From positions 124,001 to 188,000 of the forward strand of contig MCFE01000065.1 in NCBI GenBank assembly GCA_002104905.1: a stretch of DNA of 64,000 bases, read 5' to 3'. The DNA is from Basidiobolus meristosporus CBS 931.73. Taxonomy: Eukaryota > Basidiobolomycota > Basidiobolomycetes > Basidiobolales > Basidiobolaceae. The position numbers and the translations under genes were made by a program. The notes beneath the pieces are model-generated. The model was given only the letters and a program-made list of their open reading frames with translations. It made no database searches and was not told the origin of the DNA. Positions 10,800-22,419 of this stretch are shown here, piece after piece; the first letter of the stretch is position 1; the number at the start of each line of letters is the position of its first letter.

Positions 10800-13393
10800 A
10801 TGACTTCAATCCTCAATTTCTCCCGATGTAAATTCCCCAAGAGACCAAGCTCTGGGACGTCTGGAAAGCAGACCCAAATAAGGGTGAACTGCTTTGATGT
10901 GATTACTTTCCCAGGGGCCAGTATCTACCACTATGATGCCACCATAATCCCCGAGGTTCCTTCTGCACTATGTCGCCGCATATTTCAGCTGTTCGAGGAT
11001 CTGAACTGCAACAGTGCCCTTGGAGGGTACAAGCCTATCTACGATGGCCGCAAGAACATCTTCTCCCACAAGCCTCTTCCATTTGGTGATTATGGCTCTT
11101 TCATGGTATATGGCCAATGCTCATTTTTGGTTTGGTGTACGATGCTCTAACTGTATGGTTCCGACAGGTCACTCTACCTGAAGAATTAGGCAAGCTTTCC
11201 AAACGAGAGCCTCGCACTTTCACGTTGAAGCTGGTCAAGGTTGGCATTATTGTGATGGAGGAATTGGCTCAATACCTTGACGAAAAGATTGAGCTAACAT
11301 CCAACTGCCAGACTGCTATCATGGCCTTGGATATTCTTATTCGGCACCGACCCTCTATGCTGTACACCTCAGTAGGCAGCTCATTCTTCACCAGGGATGA
11401 TTCAAAGCCATTGGGCGGTGGTGTTGAGGTCTGGCAGGGATTCTACCAGTCCGCTCGGCCCACGCTCAAGAAAATGATGATCAACGTGGATGTCAACGCC
11501 GCCGCATTTTACCAGGCTGGACCGCTGATCCAAGAGGTGGTGAAGATTCTCGGCTATCGAGGTGTGGAGGATCTGAAAAAAGGGCTTACACCACGTGAGC
11601 ATGAGAAACTTGAGAAGGCGCTGAAGCATGTGTCAATCATGGTGGTTCATCGTGGCAGGGAGAATAGGAGGTACAAGATTCGAAGGCTGTCGTTGCGGGG
11701 ATCAGATCATGAGAAGTTCTCGATAGGCGACTCCATATCCGAAACATCCACCGTAGCCTCTTATTTCCAAAAGAGATACAACCTTCGGTTGATTTACCCG
11801 TTCCTGCCTTGCGTGGTGGCGAAAAAGAAGGAAATCATGTTTCCAATCGAGGTGTGTGAGATTGTCCCTGGCCAAAGATTCATCAGGAAACTTAACGAGA
11901 AGCAAACACAGGAAATGATTCGGTTCACTTGTCAGCCCCCGCACGTTCGCGCGAATAAGATTATTCAGGGCCTCAAAGTGCTGAACTATCGAGACAACGA
12001 GTACCTACAGCAGTTTGGAATGAAGGTCAGCAACGAAATGGCCGTAGTCAGCGCAAGGATATTGGATCCACCTACCGTCTGTTACAACGAAAATTCTAGA
12101 GAAGCCAGGCTTGTGCCCAGAGGAGGCGTGTGGAATCTACGAAATAAACGGGTTGCTTCGGGTGCAACCCTTAGCTCATGGGCCGTGGCGGTATTTGGGG
12201 CCCAGCGGGAGTTTTCGACTGGGGCAGTTCAGAAGTTTATCAAGGAATTGACCACCACGTGCCTGGATACTGGAATGAACATCACCCACCGTTCACCATC
12301 AATCACATATCTTTCGTCCTTGGTGGATGGAGCCAGCATCGAACAGGGATTGCTACAGGTGTGGTACAAAGCTGGCCAGGCGTCTAAGACTCGGCCTCAG
12401 CTCATTCTCTGCGTTCTCCCGAATACGGGTGCACAGCTGTACGGGGAGATCAAACGAATAAGTGATACGATCCTGGGTGTCACAACCCAATGCATCCAGG
12501 GAAAACACGTGTTCAAGCCGAACAAGCAGCTCTGTGCTAATGTGTGTCTAAAGATGAATGTCAAGCTGGGTGGAGTCAACTCGTATCTACTTCCTGATCA
12601 GATCCCGTTCATCTCAGACATACCCACTATTGTCTTTGGTGCGGATGTTACCCATCCTGGCCCTGGTGAAACTACCAGGCCATCCATTGCTGCTGTTGTT
12701 GCCTCGATGGATCGAAAGGTTTCGAAATATGCTTCCTGTGTGCGTGTTCAAGCTGCACGAACTGAAATCATCGCCGATCTCGCTGGCATGGTCAAAGAGT
12801 TGCTCCTAGCATTTTATAACACTAGTCGCCAGAAGCCAGCCCAAATACTGTTTTACAGAGATGGCGTTTCCGAAGGACAATTCGCTCACGTGCTTCACTC
12901 GGAGATTGCGGCAGTGCGCAGTGCGTGCAAATCTTTGGAGAAGGAATACCAGCCAAAGCTCACGTTCATAGTGGTTCAAAAACGGCATCATGCGCGCTTC
13001 TTCCCGTTGGACAAATCTCAAGCCGATCGTTCGGGGAATTGCATGCCTGGCACAGTGGTAGACACAGGCATTATCCAACCTTCCGAATACAATTTTTATT
13101 TGCAAAGCCACGCAGGGATTCAAGGAACCTCACGTTCCACACATTATCACGTACTTTATGATGATAACAATTTTACGTCCGATGGCTTGCAAGAGCTAAC
13201 CTATCGCCTATGCTATTTGTACGCACGATGTACAAGGTCGATTTCGATCGTTCCAGCCGCGTACTATGCGGACTTGGTTTGCACGAGGGCTAGGTATCAC
13301 TACCGGGATGGTACTGATGCCAACAACGAAAATGGCTCAATCAACCACGTCGCCATCAAGTCAGCACTACAAGACGTCATGTATTTTATGTAG
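10800..13393 (+). CDS. Argonaute (eukaryotic AGO clade)
   Basis: Exons 10800-11105 and 11168-13393 (62-nt intron) encode 843 residues. The order is AGO N domain (YDGRKNIFSHKPLP around residue 80), linker 1 (GGGVEVWQGFYQSARP from residue 185), PAZ, Mid and PIWI. PIWI catalytic positions are visible: Asp595 in GADVTHPGPGE, Glu635 in RTEIIADLAGM (glutamate finger), Asp667 in FYRDGVSEGQF and Asp804 in AAYYADLVCTRARYH. The fourth position is His in human AGO2 (AHLVAFRARYH) but Asp here, giving the DEDD tetrad also known from budding-yeast and Neurospora-type Argonautes. It should bind small RNAs and slice complementary RNA in an RNAi/quelling-type pathway. The N terminus is short, without a long Gly/Arg-rich extension. 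Confidence 0.95.
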
Positions 13394-13810
13394 TAATTCT
13401 GTGGCTACGTAGGCCGATGGCCTTACTGCTAAGTGGCCTACGGATTTCCCCAGCATCTGCCAACCATTGTCGAGAGAGTAAGGGAACAATAGGAAGTTCA
13501 GTTGAAAATAATATCTATTTCATTAAGCCTGTTGCATTTTGAGATAAGCCTTGGATTCTATTAAAATAACAAAATTTCAATAAAATGATATAAAATATAC
13601 CAACGGAGCCTTGGGCCTTCACTTCGAAACTCCATGACGCTAAAGTTGTTAACTATCTAGATGTCTCCACACAGCAACAATAATCGAGATCAGGGATTAT
13701 TTACACGCGGAATACCAATGCTTACAATTAGGGAGTAGATTATAATGGTGTATGGCAATATACAGTTGGCCGGGAAGAAGATTTTAGGTATCCGAAGCCA
13801 CAGGACTTGC
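13394..13810. other. Convergent intergenic spacer
   Basis: A/T-rich 3' region between Argonaute and the minus-strand Cys-rich gene, with AATAAA-like tracts. No gene seen. Confidence 0.5.
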
Positions 13811-15046
13811 TCAGGCATCCTCAAATTCATCCAGCTGAATATCTGGAATACTTTCGAGGTAGACGAAGATCTCGATATGATCAACCCCTCTGATGGCCTC
13901 AGCAATAAAATCGTCTGGAACAAACTCAAAACGCTTATCCGCACTCTTCATCACGAATCGTTTACCCTCGGGAGCGGAGATCGGTATTGCATATTTCAGG
14001 ACACTCTCAAATGTAGTGGTTGAAGATATTGCAATGCGATCCTTGTAGATTGTCTTGTTTGAGCGGATAGTTACCATCTTTGGTCGGTCTACTTCCATGG
14101 GGACATTAGCTCGACATACATCACAGCAACAGCCTCGTCTCCCACTTTACCTCTGGACGGGCCTACAAAGCCTTGATTAAATCCCGAGAACTCCTCTTCG
14201 ACAATGATCTCCGGTGACTCTCTTCTATTCTTTTTGATCCCTTGCGTATGGTGATACCCAGAGGGTCGGGCTGGCTTTGCTTTAGGCACGTTCGCGACGT
14301 CACTGTTGGACGGAAATGAGGACAGTGGGGCTCTAGGTGAGATATGGCTTGGCGAACTCTGGGTCTGCCTAGTAGGAAGCACCTTCTCCGGCTCGATATG
14401 TATCTCCTGATGTAGTCTGGAATTATCAGGAGCAGTGTTGACCATATTAAGACTCGAGGGCTTACTCTCGTCAAACACCACTGATATCGAAGATACGGGA
14501 GTTGAAGGTCTGGTCCCCTTCCCAACCGTATCATTTGAGGTGACCTTGACGGACTGGCTGCTGCCCTGATACACTGGAATAAAGAAGGTCAATACAACGT
14601 TGCCAAAGTTTCCCCTGGTACAGAGGAACCTGATCCATGGACTAATGCAAACACAGCTACTTACTTTTCATCCAACGCCAGCAGGCTGAGTTACACCCTA
14701 TGCAAATCTTTATTTCACTGAAACGCTCACTCCATATCAACCTTGCTGAACGATTGGCATGAAGCCAAGTGAGGAAGTTTTGGTTGCTCGAGGAGAGACT
14801 CTTTCGACGAAAATCCACTTTATATCCTTCTTTTTTTATATTCCATTGGATTTCAGCAGGTGAACAAGTACACAGAGCGCTTCCATACTTCCCGGAACAA
14901 GTAAGGCAAATCAAACAAATCACACATATGTTGGGACGCATGGGCAACCGCTTCTGAATCATATATTGGTCATTATTCTCTATCTCTCGTATCGAAATAT
15001 TTGGCTTTTCTTCCTTTATGCTGAGGCTGTCTCTCAATATGGACAT
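13811..15046 (-). CDS. Uncharacterised three-exon protein with Cys-rich N-terminal region
   Basis: Exons 15046-14665, 14573-14151 and 14088-13811 join cleanly (introns 91 and 62 nt, donors GTAAGT and GTAAAG) into 360 residues. I do not recognise the family. Residues 41-61 carry six Cys (41, 44, 47, 50, 59, 61) and residues 115-122 three more in CIGCNSACWRW, which suggests zinc binding. Between them is FLTWLHANRSARLIW. Residues ~130-265 are Ser/Pro-rich and probably disordered. The last ~90 residues (VTIRSNKTIYKDRIAIS... VDHIEIFVYLE) look like a small mixed alpha/beta domain, possibly ubiquitin-like in shape; that is a guess. No signal peptide or TM segment. Confidence in coding is good, in function nil. 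Confidence 0.7.
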
Positions 15047-15616
15047 TGGGCTAGGTACTCCTCCTAGTAGAACCCAAGTTTTTGTGATTCACTACAAAAT
15101 AGGTAGAATAATTTGTTGGAGCACCCCCATTCAAAGATCCTATTGGACGACAGATATTTCTTTAGACAAAAAAATAAATGGACTGATCATGAATCAGTTA
15201 GTGCCATAGCCTTGTGTGATTCAGCTACAGCATGCTTGAATGGAGTGTGTTCCCCATGTAGCTATCAAGCATCGAGGTCCAAAGTATCTTAGCACACGGG
15301 TGCAATATGGCAGGCTTTTCTCATGAGCCCGATCGATGTTCTCAATGCTGGTGAGGCCTACAGTTTCGGAATCATATTATTTCTCGGAGCATTCATCCAT
15401 AGATGCGATTGAGATTTATTAGAGATGTGAAGTTGGGGCCCAGCAATACGAGAACAAACTAGGGTTTATCGTGACACTAACTTCATTACTATGTCTTCGT
15501 TGTTGCCGTATTCTCCAGCGTGGTGACCACTTTGCCCTCCATGTCTTTCCGTGTACATATACATGATTATTTTAGATTGATGCAGATCCTGGCTCATTCA
15601 AGGGGTGAACAAGAGA
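15047..15616. other. Intergenic, nothing recognised
   Basis: Spacer between two minus-strand genes. No supported frame. Confidence 0.5.
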
Positions 15617-16036
15617 TTACTCGCGGGAGTTGTCCAGCACGCCGAAATACAACAATACCAAGTCCTCGTTGCCGGTATTTCGAATCTCGTGCTTCTCTTT
15701 AGGCCGGACGGTCACAGAGCTCCCTGGACTCAGGGGGATCAGCGTGCTATCTACCTCCATCTCCGCCACGCCACTCTGCACAAAGAAAACCTCAGACATG
15801 TCCTGATGACAATGCATGGAAGAGATCTGCCCCGGCTTCAGAATGGCTTGGGCGAATTGAGTGATGTTGGGGAGATCTCCATTTTTCAACAACACCCGTT
15901 TGGAAACATCGGGGTCGTGGGAGACGGATGAGTTCTCGAGCGACTCCAAATGAGAGACTATCATGTTGAGCCCAGGTTGGTCAATTGACAAGGTGCCCTC
16001 TGAGGAGAAAAGATTGTCCCAGGAGATTTCTTTCAA
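15617..16036 (-). CDS. Single-domain cupin protein (5' end unresolved)
   Basis: The frame contains a perfect cupin motif 1, PGx5HxHx4Ex6G, as PGQISSMHCHQDMSEVFFVQSG split over the consensus positions, and a motif-2-like stretch ending KHEIRN. The two His, Glu and later His would bind a metal. Families of this size (about 130-140 residues, WDNL.. near the start) occur in bacteria, plants and fungi and mostly have no assigned reaction. The frame has no ATG at its 5' end: 16036 is a TTG, an upstream TGA closes the frame near 16070, and the first internal ATG would cut off the conserved WDNLF. A short upstream coding exon is therefore likely but I could not fix its splice sites. Confidence 0.7.
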   Translation of the reverse strand: MKEISWDNLFSSEGTLSIDQPGLNMIVSHLESLENSSVSHDPDVSKRVLLKNGDLPNITQFAQAILKPGQISSMHCHQDMSEVFFVQSGVAEMEVDSTLIPLSPGSSVTVRPKEKHEIRNTGNEDLVLLYFGVLDNSRE

Positions 16037-16587
16037 TTTATTCTCAACTCGGGTCGGCCTGGTGGTGGTTCAAATTTGGAAGGGTCGAGAGTCTGCAAGA
16101 TTTACAGCAGATCAGCTCAGATCAGCACTGGATTTTTTGGTGGCAGCAACGATATGTTAAATTTAGAAATGAGCTTCGGCAGCATTGGTGGGTGGGCTAC
16201 ATGAATCCACCGCAGAGATCAATCTCGTTTTCGCCAACGAACAGGTCAATAAAGCGGTATGTCACCTCACCGTGCAATATGCTTGCATCCAAATGGATTT
16301 CTATTGATAATGTTTGGGAAGCAGTTACACAAATAAGAGCGGTGAGGAGGAGGCCCCTTGGGCTACTGATCCCAGGCACAGGTAGTGGTATTTAGACAAA
16401 CGCGAGATAAATGAAGTTACCAAGGAATAATGGCGGAATGGAGCCTAAAGTGCGGGCTATTATTACATGTCTCCATGGCACAAAAATAGGCAGGGTGGAA
16501 ATTTACGAAGTGATAAAAATACGCTTTGTGTTGTGATGAATTTAGTAGGTGCAGATCACAGCGGATCCCTTGTCCTACAAAGGCTAT
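16037..16587. other. Spacer, may hold the cupin's first exon
   Basis: Contains a candidate minus-strand ATG near 16185 whose frame could splice into the cupin, but the donor is weak. Otherwise nothing seen. Confidence 0.3.
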
Positions 16588-17710
16588 TCACGAATTCCCT
16601 GATGGGATCTCTCGGATCCGCGTCGTATGTTTATTACCAATCGAATTGGCCTCTTCGTTCTCCATTACTGACGGGTGGCTGGATGCAAAGCTTTGTATTT
16701 CTTCCCCGTCCTCGTCTACTCCCTGGTGGCTATAATGAATCGAGTTATGATCGTCGGATGCGTCATCTAGAGCGTGGTGCTCCTCTGAACCCGAGTCATG
16801 GTGGATGGCAACCGTACTACGTTCATCTAGTCCATGGTGGCGCAGGCTTTGACGGATGGCCTCCATTATCATCAACTCCTCTAACGCCATATCAACCTGT
16901 TCATTATTTGACGAAATCTCAATCACTTGTGAGCTGTCATTGCGCCGTGAGTTCTGGCGTGGATGGAACCAGCGTCGCGCAAGTGACAGATTCGTTCGCC
17001 GATGGAAGCCTCGATTACCCAACGATGTTAGGTGCAGGCGACGAACGTAATCCGGGCGAATATCATCACAAGTGATCACCTCGGGGCTATTGTGATGAAT
17101 AGATGCTTTTCTGGCCTTCGGGCAATCCTTGGAGTGTACGGTGGATTTGTAATGGCCGGTGTAGAAGTTGGCATCGAATGGAGCTTCGTAGACAACACCA
17201 AAATTGGACTCCACGCAATATGGGCAGGTGGCAGGCGTCGTGGCATTGGCTCGTTTCATTTGGACGAAGCACTCAGTGCAAATTGGCTGATAGCAGCAGC
17301 GGGTATAGTTAATATTTTTAGGATAGTACTGTGGAACACGAAGAGAAGGTTAGGGAGGGTGCGACTGATATGGGAAGATGAACACCAACCAAAAAACAAA
17401 TGGGGCACTCGATGGCATTGCGATAAAGGTCAACCAAAGAGATCTTCCCGCTGTCGAACTTGTTTTTCGTTAGACAGCCGGCAGACTTGGCGTTAGAGAT
17501 AAGTCGCTTCGAAAGGCCGATTGTTGATTGTTCTCTTTGGGCGTCGCTGATTTCAGCCAGGCCTTTGTAGAAAGGAGATATCCTCCGGTCAAGAATTAGT
17601 TTGCGTATAACACGATGATCGAAGTCTTGTTCTGCTGTGTAAACCCCATTGGGGGTAAACCCACCCCCGTCAACCAGGGACGCAACCTTCTTTGCTTGAA
17701 TGTTTCCCAT
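16588..17710 (-). CDS. SIP5: SIP5-family protein (Snf1-interacting, RING-like zinc finger)
   Basis: Exons 17710-17390 and 17328-16588 (61-nt intron) give about 353 residues. The start MGNIQAKK is the hallmark SIP5 N terminus, with a myristoylation-type Gly2. It is followed by NGVYTAEQDFDHRVIRKLI and SPFYKGL. The splice joins ECPICFL to YYPKNINYTRCCYQPICTEC and then ATCPYCVESNFGVVY, rebuilding the split C2-C2-C2-C2 zinc finger of the family. Further on, DMALEELMIMEAIRQSLR fits a ubiquitin-interacting motif. Yeast Sip5 binds the Reg1/Glc7 phosphatase and Snf1 kinase during glucose limitation. The C-terminal tail past the UIM is acidic and weakly conserved, so an additional 3' intron cannot be excluded. 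Confidence 0.9.
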
Positions 17711-20348
17711 GTCAATTGGTTAGCTCTAAACAAGTGGCACTGGTCAACAAGATTGTGTGGATGACTATGGATGGGGATTGACCAGGGACAGGTTGGAGTA
17801 AAACTGGTGGATGTGGAAGCACACAATATTCAGAAATTGACTTCCTCTTCCAAGGCTATACAGCTGAAAGGGTAAAAACTGTGTGAAGCAGTCCCCATAG
17901 GACAGCCTTAAATAGCACCGTATCGTCTAAGACTTCATCACCTCGCCGGATAAGCCAGTGATGGAAAATGCCCCAATTTCCATATTGGGGATTAATATCG
18001 AGAAGTCTCTCCAGTGGAGATCAATTCAAATATATGACCAGGCAGATATATGAAAAACAGTCTCATAATACAGGAGCGTTGAAAGACCGATTCAAAGTCA
18101 GGTAAGATGAAAATCTTATATGATCTTTCCAAGAATGTCCAGGAAGATGACAGGTGATCAATCACCGGAGCTGAAGCAAAGTGAAACCCACAATATCATT
18201 AATTCTGGCCAATGTAAGTGCATGCTCTCACCCGAAGATACAAGACAAGGGTGTAAAAATAGGAGATCACACCCAGCGATACGAGAGCCTATTGCTTCCT
18301 GGGCGCGGACTTGAAACATGTCTTGTCCGGAGGGGAGTCGACAAATAAACGTCGCAATAGGTAAAGATGAACAATCAGTGTGAGGGAGAGTGAATCAAAA
18401 GGCTTATTTAATTGCTGTCCAGCTGAGTTGGCAAGCCTTCTTGATAACGACCGACATCTCTTGCTCAGCAGCACTTGGATTTGGCTTATCCCTGCACGCC
18501 ACTCGATCCGCAATCCGAGCAATTAGCAGGAGATGGGCTGTCACATACCCAGAGTCACTCGTGACGAAGTCTTGCCACAGTGAACCAGCCTCACTATCTG
18601 TTGCCAAAGCTGTCTGTATCAACGCTGTTAATTGGCCAAGTACAATCGACCGATCATGTTTCCTGAATACATTCTCAGGGGAAGGGTCAACAGCGGCTTG
18701 AGTAAAATTGCAGCTGAACAGCGCCAAATTGTCGCTTCCCAAATTCAAGAGCGTATGGTAAGATCAAATCGACTTGAACTGGATCTGAATCGGTCGGCAG
18801 GGTAGGATTCCATCATTGCTAGGGAAGTTGCTGGAATGTCGCTTGTAATTCTTACCTTTCCAAAAGCGGCCCCACCATTACTGCTGTCGAAGATCATTTA
18901 TCAAGGAATTCTTGTTCAGTGGTGCATGGAAGCAAGAGTTATGACACAAACCTGATTCTGCACCTCCTGATGGATGGTCACGATGATCTAGAATCCTCCT
19001 CTGGCCCTCCGCATTGCCATGCTGGGGCCCATGCAACCATTCTCGAACCAGCTTTGACTGAGTGTTGATCCACTGAATTGCGGAAATATTTAGCGCTGGA
19101 AGATAATCAGGGTCTAAATGGAACTAATGAATTGACGTTGTCATTCAGTCGGATGTGGCACTATGCACATTATCCAACAATGCATTTGCTCTGACCCAAT
19201 TCCTCACGATGAGCCAGCAACTGCCCCTTCGGATCATAAAAAACGCTCCGATAGGTGTCGATAAGGCCCCACCGATTACTGGTATCGCTTACCATCTGGG
19301 AAGTTGCTTACAAATATCCAGGAGCATATGTGATTAGGGTTGGGGCTAGTGCCGATGATGCCTTGTGAAAACCTCGCTCTATGATTGACTGGAGTTGACA
19401 TCATTCGGGCTCTTGCATCACCAGAATCCCTGGTGAGCCTTATGTGTGTAATTGGTAAGTTCAAACCAACTAGTCAATTTGAGCAACCTTCATATAGTTA
19501 AACTTGTTGCTCTCCTAACCCTATGTATGCTTTATTGCATACATCTTGACACTGGTGAAAACACAGCTCAACCTACTTCAACCACTGGGGATGAATTTGC
19601 CATCGTATCGAATGCGGCCTGATCTATTGGCCAAGAGGTGGCTTCAGTCATCTGAAGCTCATACAATATACCCTTTCCTGCTTGGTGAGTGTTATAAATG
19701 ATGAGTCAACCGACATGGTGGATTAAGGTGCATTTGGCCAATATCACAGCATTCAAGACACGTGCATGCTTCTTATCGTAATGGCCATGGGATTATTACG
19801 GAAGTCTGACTCCCGTGAACCTTGTGTTGTGGCCTTGGGACGATGGGAGAGCCGGATGAAACATCGGTGTTGTTGGTACAATCATTATGGTCATATCATG
19901 AGTACAGCAAGCCAGCAAGGACGTGAATGACCAGCTAGGCCTTATTCAAAGGGTGCTAAATGCCGAGTATGGTTGATGCTAAATACGATGTCATCTGGAA
20001 CAGATTAAATTGGGTCTGTTCTGATTGACATGCTTGCAGAGTGATGCAGTTAGGGAGCAGATGTACTTGCCCATCTACAGGCGCTAATATGTATCCATGT
20101 CCAAGTCTAGGTCCACGGCCTGTTGGCATACATGGATGGAGCATACTCTATTATTTGTGGCATTGCTTTCACGGGAGGCCATTTATCAGACAAAGCTAAA
20201 TAGTACATATCTGGAATCCTTGAAGTGAAAGTGAACCCGAAGAGGTTGCTAATCAGATGATGGGGTGCGAGGTCATGTGTCATCCTGGTTCAGTGGACGT
20301 CCTGATACTACGCTATACTTTTAATTGTTACCAATTGCTACCGGAAAA
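17711..20348. other. Long intergenic stretch, one possible exon inside
   Basis: Except for the doubtful frame at 18404-18748, no gene is supported. A telomere-like CCTAACCCTA lies at 19514-19523. Confidence 0.4.
18404..18748 (-). CDS. Possible exon of an unrecognised gene
   Basis: An open frame of 114 residues with protein-like composition (ALATDSEAGSLWQDFV, TAHLLLIARIADRV). It starts at TTG, so any gene must have an upstream exon. An ATG near 18894 followed by GTAAGA/GTAATG donors is a candidate, but no splice could be fixed. No family recognised. Confidence 0.25.
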   Translation of the reverse strand: MNLGSDNLALFSCNFTQAAVDPSPENVFRKHDRSIVLGQLTALIQTALATDSEAGSLWQDFVTSDSGYVTAHLLLIARIADRVACRDKPNPSAAEQEMSVVIKKACQLSWTAIK

Positions 20349-21650
20349 TTAGAATGAGTCAGATCTCAGAAACAGATGCTCAAGCTTGGCGTTTGTGGTA
20401 TCGTTCTTTTCAAATAGGTTGATCCAATCTTGATTCTCTTGAAGTCGAACCTCCTGGGCGTTGAAGTCGTTGATGATCTTATACATGAATCCTTCGTCCA
20501 CAATGTCTTCGTATTGGATTCCTTTGCACTCCTTGTCTTCAAAAGTGGGTGCCAATGAGAGAGGGGTCCTCACGATAACATGTCGCTTCTGATTCTCTAA
20601 TGTCATCAAATCCGCATACTCCGCATAGGCTGCTACGAGCTGCCAAAACAAACGGGAGTACAGACTGGGGACAATGTCTCTTAAATCTTTGATATCATTC
20701 AAGGCTTTCTTCGAGCCGACCTCGGTGGGGTGGGAGGCGGCGATAAATTCACCAGCGTTGATTTCCCCTATGACCTCCGATTCGTGTCCTGCGCGATACT
20801 CGCTGATTAGATAGGCTGTGGTTGCTTGAGGTCCCGTTTGGCCACCATCAGGCCTCTGAATAGTAGAGAAGAACCCGGTAACCTTCCGTTCTGGATAAGG
20901 TGATGGAGAGCCTATCCACTCTCTCCAATACTCCAAGCTACGTTTTATTGGCCCTGCAACACTACGCTGTGTTAATACAGACTCGTGAAGAGCGGACATT
21001 CGTTCCAGATTCTCCCAATTATCGGAAAGATCCATTGGTTGCGGCTCGATTATGACAAGTGGAGTGGCGACAAACTGCTGTAGAAGATCAACCGGAACCT
21101 TGTATTTCCGATAGTGCAAGTCTACCGCACTCCAACCCATACTTTTGTATAAACTTTGAGCTGGCCCTGAGGAGACGTGTAGACTGGAGATATGGATTCC
21201 TACAGTTTTCATATACGAGAGAGCTTCTTGGAGAAGGCGGCGGGCAAGACCTTTACGAAGGTGGGATGGTAACGTAGCCACCTCTCCGATCCCACCCATG
21301 TCTATGGTGGTCCCATCTAAAATCACACTACGGCGAAAGACCCTCACAGTGCTAACGATCTAAGTAAAAAGCAACAGATGGATTGTTAACAAGCCGGAAT
21401 CACACAACAGTTGTAATGCAGAATAACTTTAAAAGGCTTGGTTAATAGAGGTACTTATTACCTTTTCTCCGTATGGATCTTTCAAAAGTGCTACCTTTAT
21501 ACCATTGATATCTCTGTACGGATCGTTGTTCCAATGATCAACGAAATACTGCCTTGGTGTTCCTTTAGGCTGAAACACAACAGCCAAGTGATCGAAGAAC
21601 AGCGGTAGCTCCTCCTCCTTTAAAGTTCGGAATATGTATTCCTCGTGCAT
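20349..21650 (-). CDS. GNAT-family N-acetyltransferase, LYC1-like
   Basis: Exons 21650-21462 and 21359-20349 (102-nt intron, donor GTAATA) give 399 residues. The acetyl-CoA-binding motif A is visible at residues ~85-107 (GGIGEVATLPSHLRKGLARR), with the Q/R-x-x-G-x-A loop HLRKGLA, followed by AQSLYKSMGW (motif B region). A C-terminal ~250-residue extension follows. The size and arrangement match fungal LYC1/YGR111W-type proteins; Yarrowia LYC1 acetylates lysine in lysine breakdown. The substrate here is inferred only. The splice restores ..PYGEK-IVSTVRVFRR.., continuous with the GNAT beta strand. No targeting signal seen. Confidence 0.8.
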
Positions 21651-22419
21651 TTGACAAGGTCAAGGTATAACCAGCGTATGTCGCAATAGTCTGTAGCCCG
21701 ATTTTATTCCCCAGCCACATTCAACGTAATGGTCGTTTGGCCACTTCCGTCGAGCATAATCGGTTAGTCACAAATGAATGATCAACCCGACCGATTAATC
21801 TATCAGACCATCCGGGGGCAGCCACAGTTAGCAAGATAAAATGGCATATAGCATCACATGTGTCTTTCACTGCAGGGAAATGCTGTGCCACGAGTACAGA
21901 GGGCGTAGGGTAATCAGGATTGGACTTGTTCAACCATCACCAGACCACGTTTTTAATTTTCCTTCCCCTACATCACTGAAAATGCCATCAGCTCAGCGCA
22001 GTCCGTAAACAATGGATTAACCTCAAATGCATTGACTGCAACTTCTCAGAATCCTAAAGGATTTGTACCAAAAGTAGCATATGTCTTAGATGGAAGATCA
22101 TTGTAACAACAGTGACGTTCCTGACCTCATGGCACATTTTCATTGGCCTTTATTCCTAGCGCTTCAAGATGCGCAGCCAAACGCAGGTTACAAGTGAGTA
22201 CTTCATTCAATGATACTCAGGGGAGGTTGGGTGTCGACAAAATCCATTAAATTCAAAGGTAGGAATTGAAGTGAGTCTTCGTTTTGTATTTTCTTTCAAA
22301 CGAAATAGAATCTGGCGCTGAATATCCCTCACCCTGAACTTGAAGCATCTTTAGCTTTCGATCTTCATTAGCAAATTGCTATCCTATTCAACATCCCCCT
22401 CGCCCTTGCAAACTTCGGA
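21651..22419. other. Divergent promoter region (GNAT / SERCA)
   Basis: About 770 nt between two divergently transcribed genes. A pyrimidine-rich leader precedes the SERCA ATG. No defined element recognised. Confidence 0.5.
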
